Made by a program: the position numbers and the translations under genes
Notes under the pieces: model-generated
Database searches by the model: none
Told to the model about the DNA's origin: nothing
What the model saw: the letters and a program-made list of their open reading frames with translations, nothing else
In this document: positions 15,399 to 25,608 of the stretch, piece by piece
Layout of the letters: every line of letters begins with the position of its first letter
Position numbering within the stretch: the stretch's first letter is position 1
From: Duganella aquatilis
GTDB lineage: Bacteria; Pseudomonadota; Gammaproteobacteria; Burkholderiales; Burkholderiaceae_D
DNA length: 64,000 nt
NCBI RefSeq assembly: GCF_009674565.1
Contig: NZ_WKJL01000001.1
Location: forward strand, 806,001-870,000
Reading direction: 5' to 3'

Positions 15399-17534
15399 AT
15401 GCGTTACGTATTTCCTGCGGCGGCCGTTGCGGCCGCCGTCGCCGCGCTGCTGGCAGCTTGCGGCAGCGACAATCAGCCGGCCGTGGTTACCCCGCCCGCC
15501 GACACGGTGAACTCGACCGCCGTCGCCTTCATGAGCGACGTCCACTTCGAAAACATCTATGGCGACCTGAAGAGCACGCAGTTCGCCGGCATCCCGACCA
15601 AGGACGGCAAGAACGCCACCATCCGCACCATGTACGCGCAGCTGACCTCGACGCGGCTGTTCAACGAAAACTACTTCGCCTTCCGCGCCGCGCTGGACGA
15701 TGCCTACGGCAAAGGACTGCGCCTGGTGGCGCTGCCCGGTGATATCTCCGACGATGCCCAGCCGATCAATATCGACGGCCTGGTCGACATCCTGCACGAG
15801 TACCAGGCCAAGGGCATGCGCTTCTTCATCGCGCCCGGCAACCACGATCCGAACGAGCCGTTCGACGACGACGAGGCCGGTAAGAACGACTTCCTGACCA
15901 AGGACGGCAAGGAGCAGAAAATCTACGCCGTCAACAACGCCGCCTGCAAGGCCAAGGATCCGACGGTGGTCTGCACCAACCAGCTGATGGAACAGGGCTA
16001 CGACAAGCTGCTGACCAAGCTGGCCGAATTCGGCTATGCGCCGAACAAGAACGACGTCTACTGGGAAACGCCGTTCACCACCTACGCCGACGGCAAGTAC
16101 AGCTACGAGGCGGCCAGCGCTGCGGCCGACCTGGGCAAGCGCCAGTTCGAGATCTGCAGCGAAGGCGAGGGCGGCAAGTACAAGGTGGCCGGCAAAACCT
16201 ACTCGCGCTGCGCCAACATCATCGACGCCAGCTACCTGGTGGAACCGGTCAAGGGCATCTGGCTGCTGGCGCTGGACGCCAATGTGCACGTGCCCAACGC
16301 CAATTTCGACCCGGCCAATCCGACCGCCTTCAAGGGCTTCGACAACGCTGGCGACGCCGGCTGGAACAAGGTGTTGACGCACAAGATCCACCAGATGGAA
16401 TGGATCAGGTCGGTGGCCGCGCGCGCCAAGGCGCAGGGCAAGCAACTGATGTCCTTCTCGCACTACCCGACCATGGACTTCTACGCCAACCAGACCGACG
16501 CCATGAAGGCCGTGTTCAAATCCGGCGCGTTCCAGGTGTCGCGCATGCCGGCGGCGGCCACGACCGCCGCGCTGGCGGCGACCGGCCTGCCGCTGCACAT
16601 CGGCGGCCACATGCACTTCAACGGCAGCAATGACTACAAGGACAGCGCCGGCAACTACCTGGTCAACGTGCAGTCGCCGTCGCTGGCGGTGTTTGGTGCG
16701 GCGTACAAGATCGTCAGCTACCAGAACAAGGATCTGGTCGACGTGCAGACCGTGGGTCTGAACAGCGTGGCGCGCCACAACGAGCTGTTCCCGCTGTATC
16801 AGGTGGAGTACGACTACCTGCAAGGCAGCAGCGCCGCCGGCGACATCGCCAAGCGCTGGAACCGCAGCATCCTGGACAGCAAATCGTATGGCGAATTCAC
16901 GCGCACCTACTTTGGTGAACTGTCGCGCCTGCGCTTCATGAGCGACTACTGGCCGTGCGAAATGAAGGAGGCGGCGATGTCGCTGGACGCGCGCCAGATG
17001 CTGATCCTGTCGCAGCTGCAAACCAAGGTGACGCTGGCGCAGCTGAAGGACAATCCATCGGTGCTGCCGATCACCGCGACCTGCGCCGCCAAGGGCACGG
17101 TGGCGGACGGCGGCGTCGCCGCCAGCCAGCTGACCGCCGACTGGGCCACGGCCACCGCCAAGGCCGAGCAGGTGGCGGCCGCCGCCAACCTGAAACTGGA
17201 CGACTTCGCCAAGATCAGCGCCTACGAGTTCTACGGCGACTTCCACCGCACCGTGTACGCCGGCGAACTGGCCTTGCGCGATATGGGCGCCGAGCGCGTG
17301 GCGCAGTACAAGGTGCTGATGAACGCCTTCCCGGCATCGCCGGCGGCCATCGTCAAGATCGGCGACCAGTTGTCGGATCAGAACCCGGTGCAGGTGGCGT
17401 TTCAGTCGCAGTTCAAGCAGGTGTTCTCGATTCTGAAAGGCCTCGGGTCCGGCAAGCCGAGCGACCATTTCACGATCGACCTGAAAGCGCAGAAGCTCAA
17501 CAACGCCAGCAGCAGCGGCCTGAGCTTCAACTAG
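15399..17534 (+). CDS. Calcineurin-like metallophosphoesterase lipoprotein
   Basis: 711-residue exported phosphoesterase. The signal peptide ends in a lipobox (LLAAC) with Cys21, so it is probably a lipoprotein. Metal-binding motifs appear in the family order: SDVHFE, LPGDISDD, PGNHDPNE, SFSHYP and GGHMHFNG. The C-terminal ~250 residues are an additional domain that I do not recognise. Substrates of this family include nucleotides and phosphodiesters. The ATG at 15399 follows GATGGAG. It is monocistronic, with 135 bp to the PhzF gene. Confidence 0.85.
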   Translation: MRYVFPAAAVAAAVAALLAACGSDNQPAVVTPPADTVNSTAVAFMSDVHFENIYGDLKSTQFAGIPTKDGKNATIRTMYAQLTSTRLFNENYFAFRAALDDAYGKGLRLVALPGDISDDAQPINIDGLVDILHEYQAKGMRFFIAPGNHDPNEPFDDDEAGKNDFLTKDGKEQKIYAVNNAACKAKDPTVVCTNQLMEQGYDKLLTKLAEFGYAPNKNDVYWETPFTTYADGKYSYEAASAAADLGKRQFEICSEGEGGKYKVAGKTYSRCANIIDASYLVEPVKGIWLLALDANVHVPNANFDPANPTAFKGFDNAGDAGWNKVLTHKIHQMEWIRSVAARAKAQGKQLMSFSHYPTMDFYANQTDAMKAVFKSGAFQVSRMPAAATTAALAATGLPLHIGGHMHFNGSNDYKDSAGNYLVNVQSPSLAVFGAAYKIVSYQNKDLVDVQTVGLNSVARHNELFPLYQVEYDYLQGSSAAGDIAKRWNRSILDSKSYGEFTRTYFGELSRLRFMSDYWPCEMKEAAMSLDARQMLILSQLQTKVTLAQLKDNPSVLPITATCAAKGTVADGGVAASQLTADWATATAKAEQVAAAANLKLDDFAKISAYEFYGDFHRTVYAGELALRDMGAERVAQYKVLMNAFPASPAAIVKIGDQLSDQNPVQVAFQSQFKQVFSILKGLGSGKPSDHFTIDLKAQKLNNASSSGLSFN

Positions 17535-17669
17535 AGGCGCCAGTCAACTGGGTCGAAATGATGAGGGCAAGAACGGAAAGTCGCGGTATAGTCAGAGGAA
17601 CAAAGATAGTGGCCACATCCGTCATTGCTGTCAGTCAAGTATTCTCATCCTTCAGACCCAGGAGACAAC

Positions 17670-18515
17670 ATGCAGACCATTACCAAAGTTCACAAAGTCG
17701 CCGCCTTTACCGCCGGGGAGCGGGGCGGTAATCCGGCCGGCGTCATGATACGCGCCGCGCTGCCGGAGGAGCCGGCGATGCAGCGTATCGCTGCTGAAAT
17801 GGGCTATTCGGAAACCGTGTTCGCCGCGCCGCACGAGGATGGCTGGCGCGTGCGCTATTTTTCGCCGGATGGCGAGGTGCCGTTTTGCGGCCACGCCACC
17901 ATCGCCCTGGGCGCGGTGCTGGCGCAGCAGAATGGCGACGGCATTTTTCCGCTGACCACCAACCACGCGCGGGTGACGGTCGAGGGCCGCGCCCACGCCA
18001 ACGGCGCGCATGCGGCGCTGCAGTCGCCGGCCACGCACAGTTCGCCCGCTTCGCCGGCGCTGGTGCAGGAGGCGCTGGCGATGTTCGGCTACAAGCTGGC
18101 GGACCTGGATGACCGCATTCCACCCGGGGTGGCCAACGGCGGCGCGCATCACCTGGTGCTGGCGCTGAACAGCCGCGACAAGCTGCGCGCGATGCGCTAC
18201 GACCTGGCGGCAGGCCGCGAGCTGATGCGGCGCTATGGCTTTGCCACCATCTCGCTGGTCTATGCGGAAACGCCGCAGCGCTTCCATGCGCGCAATGCGT
18301 TTGCGTCGGGCGGGGTATATGAAGATCCGGCGACCGGCGCCGCCGCCGCCGCGCTGGCCGGCTATCTGCGCGACCTGGATTGGCCGCACGGCGGCGCCAT
18401 CGATATCGTGCAGGGCGAGGACATGGGCGCGCCATGCCATTTGCAGGTGGAGATTCCGTCGCAGCCGGGCAGCTCAATCCGCGTGGCCGGCAGCGCCCGC
18501 ATGATTGGCGACTAG
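17670..18515 (+). CDS. PhzF-family isomerase/epimerase-like protein
   Basis: 281 residues of the diaminopimelate-epimerase-like fold shared with PhzF. The family signatures are NPAGV (residues 21-25), the catalytic glutamate in MGYSETVF (Glu48), VPFCGHATIALG and a late DPATGAAAAALAGYL segment. Members catalyse proton shifts or act on unknown small molecules; no phenazine genes are nearby, so a housekeeping role is more likely. GGAGA precedes the ATG at 17670. Its stop overlaps the convergent binding-protein gene by four bases. Confidence 0.9.
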   Translation: MQTITKVHKVAAFTAGERGGNPAGVMIRAALPEEPAMQRIAAEMGYSETVFAAPHEDGWRVRYFSPDGEVPFCGHATIALGAVLAQQNGDGIFPLTTNHARVTVEGRAHANGAHAALQSPATHSSPASPALVQEALAMFGYKLADLDDRIPPGVANGGAHHLVLALNSRDKLRAMRYDLAAGRELMRRYGFATISLVYAETPQRFHARNAFASGGVYEDPATGAAAAALAGYLRDLDWPHGGAIDIVQGEDMGAPCHLQVEIPSQPGSSIRVAGSARMIGD

Positions 18516-19288
18516 TCCCACTTCTTCAGGAGCCGCGCCAGTTCGCCGCTGCGCTCCAGCTGCTCGACCGCGCGCTGCACCCGCAGCCGCACGGCGGGAT
18601 CGACGTGGGTGCCCATCGCCATGTAGACGTCGGTGGACGCCATCACCGTCGGCAGGATCTTGACCTTGCTGGCGACGCCGGCGCGGTCGATAAAGCCCTG
18701 CATGCCAGGCGCGCGGTGCAGGAAGAAGCGGCCGCGGCCGGCCACCAGCTTGTGCAGGTTGATGGCCGGACTGGTGGCGCTGGAATCGATGCGCAGGCCG
18801 CCGATGCGCTCCAGCATCTCCGGCGTGGTGTAGCCGCGGTTGGTCAGGATGACGCTGTTGGCGCCGAGCTTGCGCACGTCGTCCCAATTGCCGATGGCGG
18901 CCGCATCGTCGGCGCGGGCGATCAGCTGGTAGCGGAACTGGAACAGCGGCGGGTCGAGGAAGACGTACTGGCGGACGCGTTCGTCGGTGCGCTGCACGGC
19001 GCACAGCGCGTCGTTCTGGTGGGTGGCCAGTTCGGAGTGGGCGCGCAGCAGCGGCAGCCATTGCTGGTCGCCGACGAACTGCAGGCCGGGATCGACATGT
19101 TCGATGGCGCGGAACAGGTCCACGCACAGGCCGACCACGCGGCCGATGCCGGCCGGAATGAACTTGGGCTCGGTGCCTTCCTGCGCCACCACGCGCAGCA
19201 CCGTCGGCTGCGCCCATGCCGGCGCGGCCAGCAGCGCGCAGCACAGCAGCAGTACGGCATGCAACCGTTGTGACAGCCTCAATCCCAT
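18512..19288 (-). CDS. Periplasmic solute-binding protein, family 3 type (copy 2 of tandem pair)
   Basis: 258 residues: signal peptide (cleaved near PAWA-Q) followed by a PBPb-like domain. It shares diagnostic segments with the gene directly upstream: AQEGTEPKF, VGLCVDLFRAIE, GDQQWLPL, NRGYTT and NLHKLVAGRGR. No permease or ATPase gene is adjacent, so it may serve a distant transporter or act as a sensor subunit. It overlaps the upstream copy by 10 bp. The two copies are clearly diverged, so the duplication is not recent. Confidence 0.85.
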   Translation of the reverse strand: MGLRLSQRLHAVLLLCCALLAAPAWAQPTVLRVVAQEGTEPKFIPAGIGRVVGLCVDLFRAIEHVDPGLQFVGDQQWLPLLRAHSELATHQNDALCAVQRTDERVRQYVFLDPPLFQFRYQLIARADDAAAIGNWDDVRKLGANSVILTNRGYTTPEMLERIGGLRIDSSATSPAINLHKLVAGRGRFFLHRAPGMQGFIDRAGVASKVKILPTVMASTDVYMAMGTHVDPAVRLRVQRAVEQLERSGELARLLKKWD

Positions 19289-20058
19289 TTGCGCATCAGC
19301 CTTTCCAGTTCCCCTTTTTTCTCCAGCACGAACAGCGCGGCGGCGAGCCGGTCGCGGGCCTTGCTGTCGAGCTGTTTGCTGGCAGCAAAGTATAACTTGG
19401 CGCTGTACATCACCTGCGGCAGAATTTTAACCTTGTCGGCGGTGCCGGTGCGTTCCAGCAGCCCGGTCAGGCCCGGGCCGCGATGGAAATACAGGCGGCC
19501 ACGGCCGGCGATCAGCTTGTGCAGGTTGAGTTCGGCGCGCGGCGAGCTGGCGTCGACCGTGAAGCCGCCCATGGCGGCGAGGATTTCGCCGGCCGCGTAG
19601 CCGCGGTTGACCAGCACCACCGCGCCGGGGCCGAGGTCGCGCACATCGTTCCAGTTGCGGATGGCGATGTCGTCGTCGCTACGTACCAGAAAGTGATAGT
19701 CGATGGTGTACAGTGCCGGGCCGAAGTAGTGGAAGATTTTTTCGCGCTCGGGCGTGCGCTGCAGCGCGCAGGCCACGTCGGCCAGGCCGCTGGCCAGCTC
19801 GGCGTTGGCGCGGATCAGCGGCTTCCACTGCTGGTCGCCGACGAAGCGCAGGCCGGGATCGAGCTGTTCGACGGCGCGCATGATGTCGATGCACAGGCCG
19901 ACGATCTGGCCGTTGCCGGCAGCGAGGAATTTGGGTTCGGAGCCTTCCTGGGCGGCGGTGCGCAGCTGGATCGGCGACGGGGCCTGGGCGGCGGCCAGCA
20001 AGGGCAGCCCAATGGCCGCGACGAGCAGCGCTGCCCCCATGCTGTACTTGCCACCCAT
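19279..20058 (-). CDS. Periplasmic solute-binding protein, family 3 type (copy 1 of tandem pair)
   Basis: 259 residues with a signal peptide (cleaved near LLAAAQA) and a family-3-type binding domain. Shared landmarks with the downstream paralogue are AQEGSEPKF, IVGLCIDIMRAVE, GDQQWKPLIRANAELA, NRGYAAGE and NLHKLIAGRGR. Both end in the same motif, LxRLxxKWD. The first of a two-gene unit on the minus strand; its stop lies 10 bp inside the next gene. The ligand is unknown; amino acids are the usual ligands for this class. Confidence 0.85.
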   Translation of the reverse strand: MGGKYSMGAALLVAAIGLPLLAAAQAPSPIQLRTAAQEGSEPKFLAAGNGQIVGLCIDIMRAVEQLDPGLRFVGDQQWKPLIRANAELASGLADVACALQRTPEREKIFHYFGPALYTIDYHFLVRSDDDIAIRNWNDVRDLGPGAVVLVNRGYAAGEILAAMGGFTVDASSPRAELNLHKLIAGRGRLYFHRGPGLTGLLERTGTADKVKILPQVMYSAKLYFAASKQLDSKARDRLAAALFVLEKKGELERLMRKWD

Positions 20059-20116
20059 AACGTCCCCAAAAATCGGCGCCTCGCGCTCTGAACCCTAGCT
20101 TACACCAGTGGACGCT

Positions 20117-20392
20117 TTAGGGGTATTGCTGTCGTGCATGCAGCACCCCGTGCACCCGGATTTCGGCGTTGTGGATCTCGTATACGAGGATGTAATTTTT
20201 ATGTACGACCAGTTCACGGGTATTGGCGACTCGGCCTGGACGATAGAGAAGAGGATGTTGGGGGAGCTTCGCCGCAGCGCGTATCAATGCATCGCGCAGA
20301 GTGAGTGCAGCCGAGGGGCTGCGCTCAGCAATGTATTCGACGATGTTTGTGAGATCTGCCCTAGCTGCGTGGCTCCAGATCACGGGAAGCAT
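20117..20392 (-). CDS. parE: ParE/RelE-family toxin of a type II toxin-antitoxin pair
   Basis: 91 residues from the ATG at 20392 (MLPVIWSHAARADL). The pattern IVEYIAERSPSAAL..., LPQHPLLYRPGRVANTREL and the terminal VYEIHNAEIRVHGVLHARQQYP are typical of ParE-like toxins, which poison gyrase or ribosome-bound mRNA depending on subtype. The start lies 32 bp inside the antitoxin gene, the usual arrangement. A TTG at 20416 is a less likely start. All core blocks are present, so it looks intact. Confidence 0.88.
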   Translation of the reverse strand: MLPVIWSHAARADLTNIVEYIAERSPSAALTLRDALIRAAAKLPQHPLLYRPGRVANTRELVVHKNYILVYEIHNAEIRVHGVLHARQQYP

Positions 20393-20585
20393 GGGCAGCT
20401 TTCCTTTGGGCCTCAATTTTCGCTTCGATAATAGCCATAATTTCGGCCATTACCACATCGTGCGGGATGCCCGGGCGAGGATCATCCAGCGACTTTTGCA
20501 CTTTGCTGCGATACCAGCGGTCGTAAGCCTCTGCTTCTTCGGCCGTTGCGAATCCGTCGTGATCTGATGTGGGAAGGGAGGACAT
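20361..20585 (-). CDS. parD: RelB/ParD-family antitoxin
   Basis: 74 residues from ATG 20585. The core AEAYDRWYRSKVQKSLDDPRPGIPHDVVMAEI is the toxin-interacting stretch seen in antitoxins paired with ParE toxins. It precedes and overlaps the toxin gene, so it is made first and can neutralise it and autorepress the promoter. The pair lies between a tRNA-Lys gene and the tandem binding-protein genes, with the tRNA terminator about 50 bp upstream of its start. Confidence 0.82.
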   Translation of the reverse strand: MSSLPTSDHDGFATAEEAEAYDRWYRSKVQKSLDDPRPGIPHDVVMAEIMAIIEAKIEAQRKAAHASRDLEPRS

Positions 20586-20637
20586 GATCGCTGATTATAC
20601 GCCACGTCGACAGCAGGGCTTTGCGTTGGCACAAGCG

Positions 20638-20668
20638 AAAAAAAAAGCTCCCGTGAGGAAGCTTTTTT
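20638..20668 (-). terminator. Intrinsic terminator of tRNA-Lys
   Basis: Read on the minus strand, an A/T-plus-GC stem of about 11 bp with one bulge (arms at 20641-20651 and 20657-20668) is followed by a run of nine T residues. It lies ten bases after the tRNA CCA end. Confidence 0.8.
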
Positions 20669-20678
20669 AGGAATTCGG

Positions 20679-20754
20679 TGGTAGGCCGTGCGGGATTCGA
20701 ACCTGCGACCAACGGATTAAAAGTCCGCTGCTCTACCAGCTGAGCTAACGACCC
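20679..20754 (-). tRNA. tRNA-Lys (anticodon TTT)
   Basis: 76-nt tRNA with encoded CCA. The D arm (TTAGCTCAGCTGGTAGAGC), anticodon loop CTTTTAA and T loop TTCGAAT are all canonical, and the anticodon is UUU. The 3' half departs from ideal pairing: G1 faces U72 and U4 faces G69 in the acceptor stem, and A51 faces C63 in the T stem. It is probably still functional, but the pattern suggests drift or a replaced 3' end. Confidence 0.95.
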
Positions 20755-20804
20755 CCGAAAGAGGCCGTATTATATACAGCTCAGAGGCAATTGCAAAGGC
20801 CTTT

Positions 20805-22583
<1,779 letters not shown>

Positions 22584-22608
22584 CGGTGCGGCCACTTTCA
22601 CAAAGAAC

Positions 22609-23421
22609 TTATTTCGCGGTGATGCCTGCTTTGATCCCGGCCAGCCAGGACTTGGCCGGCAGCTTGGTGTCGGCGACGATCTGCGCGGCGTGCGCGGCCA
22701 GCGCCGCCGGATCGATGTCGCGCGGGCGCTTGAAGGCGATCGCCACCACGTTACCATCATGTACCTGCGGCAGGCAAATCACCTGCGCAAAGGCGAACCG
22801 GATCGCCTTCAGATTGCGCGCGTAGCTCGGGTGGTCGCCGAACAGGTTGACGGTCATCACGCCGTCGTCGCTCAGGCAGGCGTTGCAGGACTGGTAGAAC
22901 TCCGGCGTGTCGAGCACCGGGCCGCGCGCGGTGGCGTCGTACAGGTCGACCTGCAGCGCGTCCAGCGTGCCGGCGTTGGCCTTGTCGTTGACGAAGTCGA
23001 GCGCGTCCATCTCCTGCACCTGCAGCCGTTCGTCGTTGGGCGGCAGCTTGAACATCGATGCGCAGATGGCGATCACCGACGGATTCAGTTCGATGGCGGT
23101 GACCTGCGCCTGGGGGAAGGTGGCGTAGCAGAACTTGGTCAGCGCCGCCGTGCCCAGGCCCAGCTGGGCGATGCGGCGCGGCTGCTCCAGCCATAGCATC
23201 CAGGCCATCATCTGCTGCGCGTATTCCAGTTCCGGCCAGTTCGGCTTGCGGATGCGCATCGCGCCCTGCACCCACTCCGTGCCGAAATGCAGGTAGCGCA
23301 CGCCATCCTGCTCCGACAGCGTCACCGGCGCATATTTGACCTTGCGGCGCGCGGCCGGCGCCGGCGTGGCGGCCGGACGCGAGGATTCTTCTTTTTCGAT
23401 GGATTTACGTTTGATTAACAT
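22609..23421 (-). CDS. Spermidine-synthase-like methyltransferase-fold protein
   Basis: 270 residues with the Rossmann fold of spermidine synthase. Landmarks are LGLGTAALTKFCY (binding loop), AIELNPSVIAIC with the acidic residue after strand 2, and DALQVDLYDATARGP. The classical polyamine-site motif is only partly visible, so function as an aminopropyltransferase is uncertain. The ATG at 23421 is used; a TTG 15 bp upstream is possible. It precedes the GspE-type gene by 25 bp, suggesting co-transcription, a pairing I cannot explain functionally. Confidence 0.78.
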   Translation of the reverse strand: MLIKRKSIEKEESSRPAATPAPAARRKVKYAPVTLSEQDGVRYLHFGTEWVQGAMRIRKPNWPELEYAQQMMAWMLWLEQPRRIAQLGLGTAALTKFCYATFPQAQVTAIELNPSVIAICASMFKLPPNDERLQVQEMDALDFVNDKANAGTLDALQVDLYDATARGPVLDTPEFYQSCNACLSDDGVMTVNLFGDHPSYARNLKAIRFAFAQVICLPQVHDGNVVAIAFKRPRDIDPAALAAHAAQIVADTKLPAKSWLAGIKAGITAK

Positions 23422-23467
23422 TGGGAAAATGGGCAAGTGCGCGGCAGGAAGGAACCGGCATTATCTG

Positions 23468-23502
23468 AAAACAACAATGCCGGCGCAAGGCCGGCATTGT
23501 TG
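23468..23502 (-). terminator. Intrinsic terminator after the glycine-zipper gene
   Basis: A perfect 13-bp stem (23472-23484 with 23490-23502, loop 5 nt) is followed on the minus strand by TTTTC. It sits 22 bp after the stop codon of the gene at 23525. Confidence 0.85.
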
Positions 23503-23524
23503 GGAGCGTCATTCGCCTGATGGC

Positions 23525-24040
23525 TTAGCGCTGGGCGGGTTCCACCAGCACGCGCAGGCGGATGCGTTCGCCCGGATCGTAGGACATCACGCTGGTGTAG
23601 TTGCGGCCGCGGTAGTCGTAGGTGACTTCGTAGCCGGAAGTGCGCGATTCCCAGTGGTCGACGGTGCGGCACTGTTTGACGGCCTGTTCCTGCACGCCGC
23701 CGCTGTTCGGGGTGTCGGCGTTGTCGACGCGGTCGCCGACCAGCGCGCCGGCGATGGCGCCTGCCGCGGTGGCGACCGAACGGCCCGAGCCGCCGCCGAT
23801 CTGGTTACCGGCCAGGCCGCCGACCAGGCCGCCGATGATGGCGCCGCCCACGCCGCGCTGTGGCGCCGGCTGCTGGACCTGCACGTATTCGGTGCGGCAT
23901 TCCTGGCGCGGGCTGTTGACTTGTTGCGTCTGCGGCACGACGCGCACCACGCGGCCGAAATCTTCAAAGTCGGCAGCCTGGGCGAAAGGCAGGGCGCCGA
24001 GGCACAGGGCAGAAGCGATCAGTTTGGCTTGCAAGTTCAT
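23525..24040 (-). CDS. Glycine-zipper 2TM-domain envelope protein
   Basis: 171 residues with a signal peptide (cleaved near FAQA-A). The centre holds the glycine zipper GGAIIGGLVGGLAGNQIGGG and a second Ala/Gly segment AGAIAGALVGD, the pattern of the SlyB/17-kDa surface antigen group. Two cysteines flank it (QECRTE, KQCRTV). The C-terminal part, SGYEVTYDYRGRNYTSVM, is a beta-rich domain common to these proteins. Probably an outer-membrane or periplasmic stability factor. No lipobox cysteine is visible at the cleavage site. Confidence 0.85.
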   Translation of the reverse strand: MNLQAKLIASALCLGALPFAQAADFEDFGRVVRVVPQTQQVNSPRQECRTEYVQVQQPAPQRGVGGAIIGGLVGGLAGNQIGGGSGRSVATAAGAIAGALVGDRVDNADTPNSGGVQEQAVKQCRTVDHWESRTSGYEVTYDYRGRNYTSVMSYDPGERIRLRVLVEPAQR

Positions 24041-24416
24041 TTGTTACCTCGTTTGGTTCAGGGATGTCTATCAGGGGAATTCTGATATTGCATGATTCGT
24101 ATCTTAATCCCGCCAGCGGGGCGCGGCTAGTGGCTGACCAGTATCTGTGGCAACAAATTGTAACAGCGGACCAAGATCGAATTGTGCCGATTTCACCCCT
24201 AAATCCCGCAAAAATCTTCTGTTTTTAACAAATATTGCGTTAGATATCATATACGTGTTGATCTGGAAGGAACAACACGTTACCCTAATATGCGTATGGG
24301 ATTCAGAAACATATTGAATCAACCATGGCCGGCGCCGACCCGCCCGCCATGTTTCGTGGACAGGTGCTCAAATTATTTATTCATTAATTCACAAGTTAGG
24401 CACTCCCGACAGCAAA
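24041..24416. other. 376-bp AT-rich intergenic region without a convincing gene
   Basis: This stretch separates the divergent glycine-zipper and barstar genes and is clearly AT-richer than its surroundings. It must hold both promoters, but I see no clean -35/-10 pair. A 50-codon frame at 24291-24443 and a 72-codon minus-strand frame at 24104-24322 exist but show no family resemblance. No repeat or strong hairpin was found. Confidence 0.5.
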
Positions 24417-24854
24417 GTGGACACTCCGTACATACCAGGTCAAATTGAGGGAAACGAGAGCCTGTTGGCCAGCGTGCCAGCCAACCTCGTGCAGTCCATC
24501 CGCGCCTTCCGCGTCGGTGAACTGCAGGAGGAGGCGGCGCGCCTGGGGCAGCACTTCCTGTACGCGCACTGCATCGCCGGCGCGACCAAGCAGCAGGTGC
24601 TGGGCATTATTTCGGAATCGTTCCAGTTTCCCAAAGGGGTAGGCAAGAATTTCGACGGGCTGCGCGCCACGCTGACCGAGACCATGTTCCAGGCCGGCGC
24701 ACAGACCGGTTTCCTGGTGGTGCTGGAACAATTGCCCAATACCCAGAAATTTGACAAGGAAGCACGGGAAACCCTGCTGGATGTCTTCCGCGACGCGGCC
24801 GACTACTGGGCCGACAAAAAAGTGCCGTTCCGGGTGTTTTACTCCTTCGAGTAA
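24417..24854 (+). CDS. Barstar-family ribonuclease inhibitor protein
   Basis: 145 residues from GTG 24417 (start uncertain: no clear Shine-Dalgarno, and no ATG in frame). The barstar fold is indicated by FPKGVGKNFDGLRATLTE, FLVVLEQLPNTQKF and the C-terminal ADYWADKKVPFRVFYSFE. Barstar binds and blocks barnase-type RNases. No barnase-like gene is seen on either side, so it may act on another RNase encoded elsewhere, or protect against RNases delivered by other cells. About 90 upstream-region residues resemble other Massilia-type barstars only by memory. Confidence 0.78.
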   Translation: MDTPYIPGQIEGNESLLASVPANLVQSIRAFRVGELQEEAARLGQHFLYAHCIAGATKQQVLGIISESFQFPKGVGKNFDGLRATLTETMFQAGAQTGFLVVLEQLPNTQKFDKEARETLLDVFRDAADYWADKKVPFRVFYSFE

Positions 24855-24977
24855 GCCGGCCGCCGCTGCCGCCCTGCGTTGGGGCGGCCCTGACACGGCC
24901 GAGCATCGCCTGCTGCATCGCAACAATTCTTGCCTTTTAGTGGCCCTGCGAGGTGGGACGCGGTACAATGCCGGGTT

Positions 24978-25589
24978 ATGAAAAACATCGTCATCCTGAT
25001 TTCTGGTCGCGGCAGCAATATGGAAGCGATCGTCCGCGCGCTGCAGTCCGAGCGCTGGCCGGCCCGGATTGCCGCCGTCATCAGTAATCGCGCCGACGCG
25101 CCCGGCCTGGCTTTTGCAGCCGCGCACGGCATCGCGACGGCCGTGGTGGCCAACAAGGACTACGCCAGCCGCGCCGAATTCGACGCCGCGCTGCAGGCCG
25201 TGATCGACGGCTTTGCGCCGGATCTGGTGGTGCTGGCCGGCTTCATGCGCATCCTGACCGAGGCCTTCGTCACGCATTATGCGGGCCGCATGCTCAACAT
25301 CCATCCGTCGCTGCTGCCGCTGTTCCCCGGGCTGGCGACGCATGCGCAGGCGCTGGCCGCCGGCGTGCGGGAGCATGGCGCCACGGTGCATTTCGTAACG
25401 GCCGAACTCGACCACGGGCCGATGGTGCTGCAGGCCAGCGTGCCGGTGCAGCCGCAAGACACGGTCGAAACCCTGTCGGCCCGCGTGCTGGAACAGGAGC
25501 ATGTCATCTACCCGCGCGCGGTGCGCTGGTTTGTGGAAGACAGGCTGACACTGGCGCAGGGCGCGGTCCAGGTGGACCACAGTAAGTAA
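24978..25589 (+). CDS. purN: Phosphoribosylglycinamide formyltransferase
   Basis: 203 residues. Transfers the formyl group from 10-formyl-THF to GAR, the third step of purine synthesis. The signatures are ISGRGSNMEAI near the N-terminus (phosphate binding), the catalytic Asn and His in MLNIHPSLLPLFPG, and the final Asp in TAELDHGPMV. The start at 24978 (MKNIVILISG) fits the family; no strong Shine-Dalgarno is visible. It is 19 bp upstream of the rRNA methyltransferase gene, with which it is probably co-transcribed. Confidence 0.95.
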   Translation: MKNIVILISGRGSNMEAIVRALQSERWPARIAAVISNRADAPGLAFAAAHGIATAVVANKDYASRAEFDAALQAVIDGFAPDLVVLAGFMRILTEAFVTHYAGRMLNIHPSLLPLFPGLATHAQALAAGVREHGATVHFVTAELDHGPMVLQASVPVQPQDTVETLSARVLEQEHVIYPRAVRWFVEDRLTLAQGAVQVDHSK

Positions 25590-25608
25590 AAACTAACCAA
25601 GGAATTCC

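Noticed and set aside
24104..24322. 72-codon minus-strand ORF in the AT-rich gap before barstar
   Set aside because: No ribosome binding site or family resemblance; composition fits non-coding DNA.
24291..24443. Small plus-strand ORF beginning ATGCGTATGGGATTC overlapping the barstar start
   Set aside because: Overlaps the barstar gene in another frame, and its product shows no recognisable features. A leader peptide is possible, but there is no evidence.
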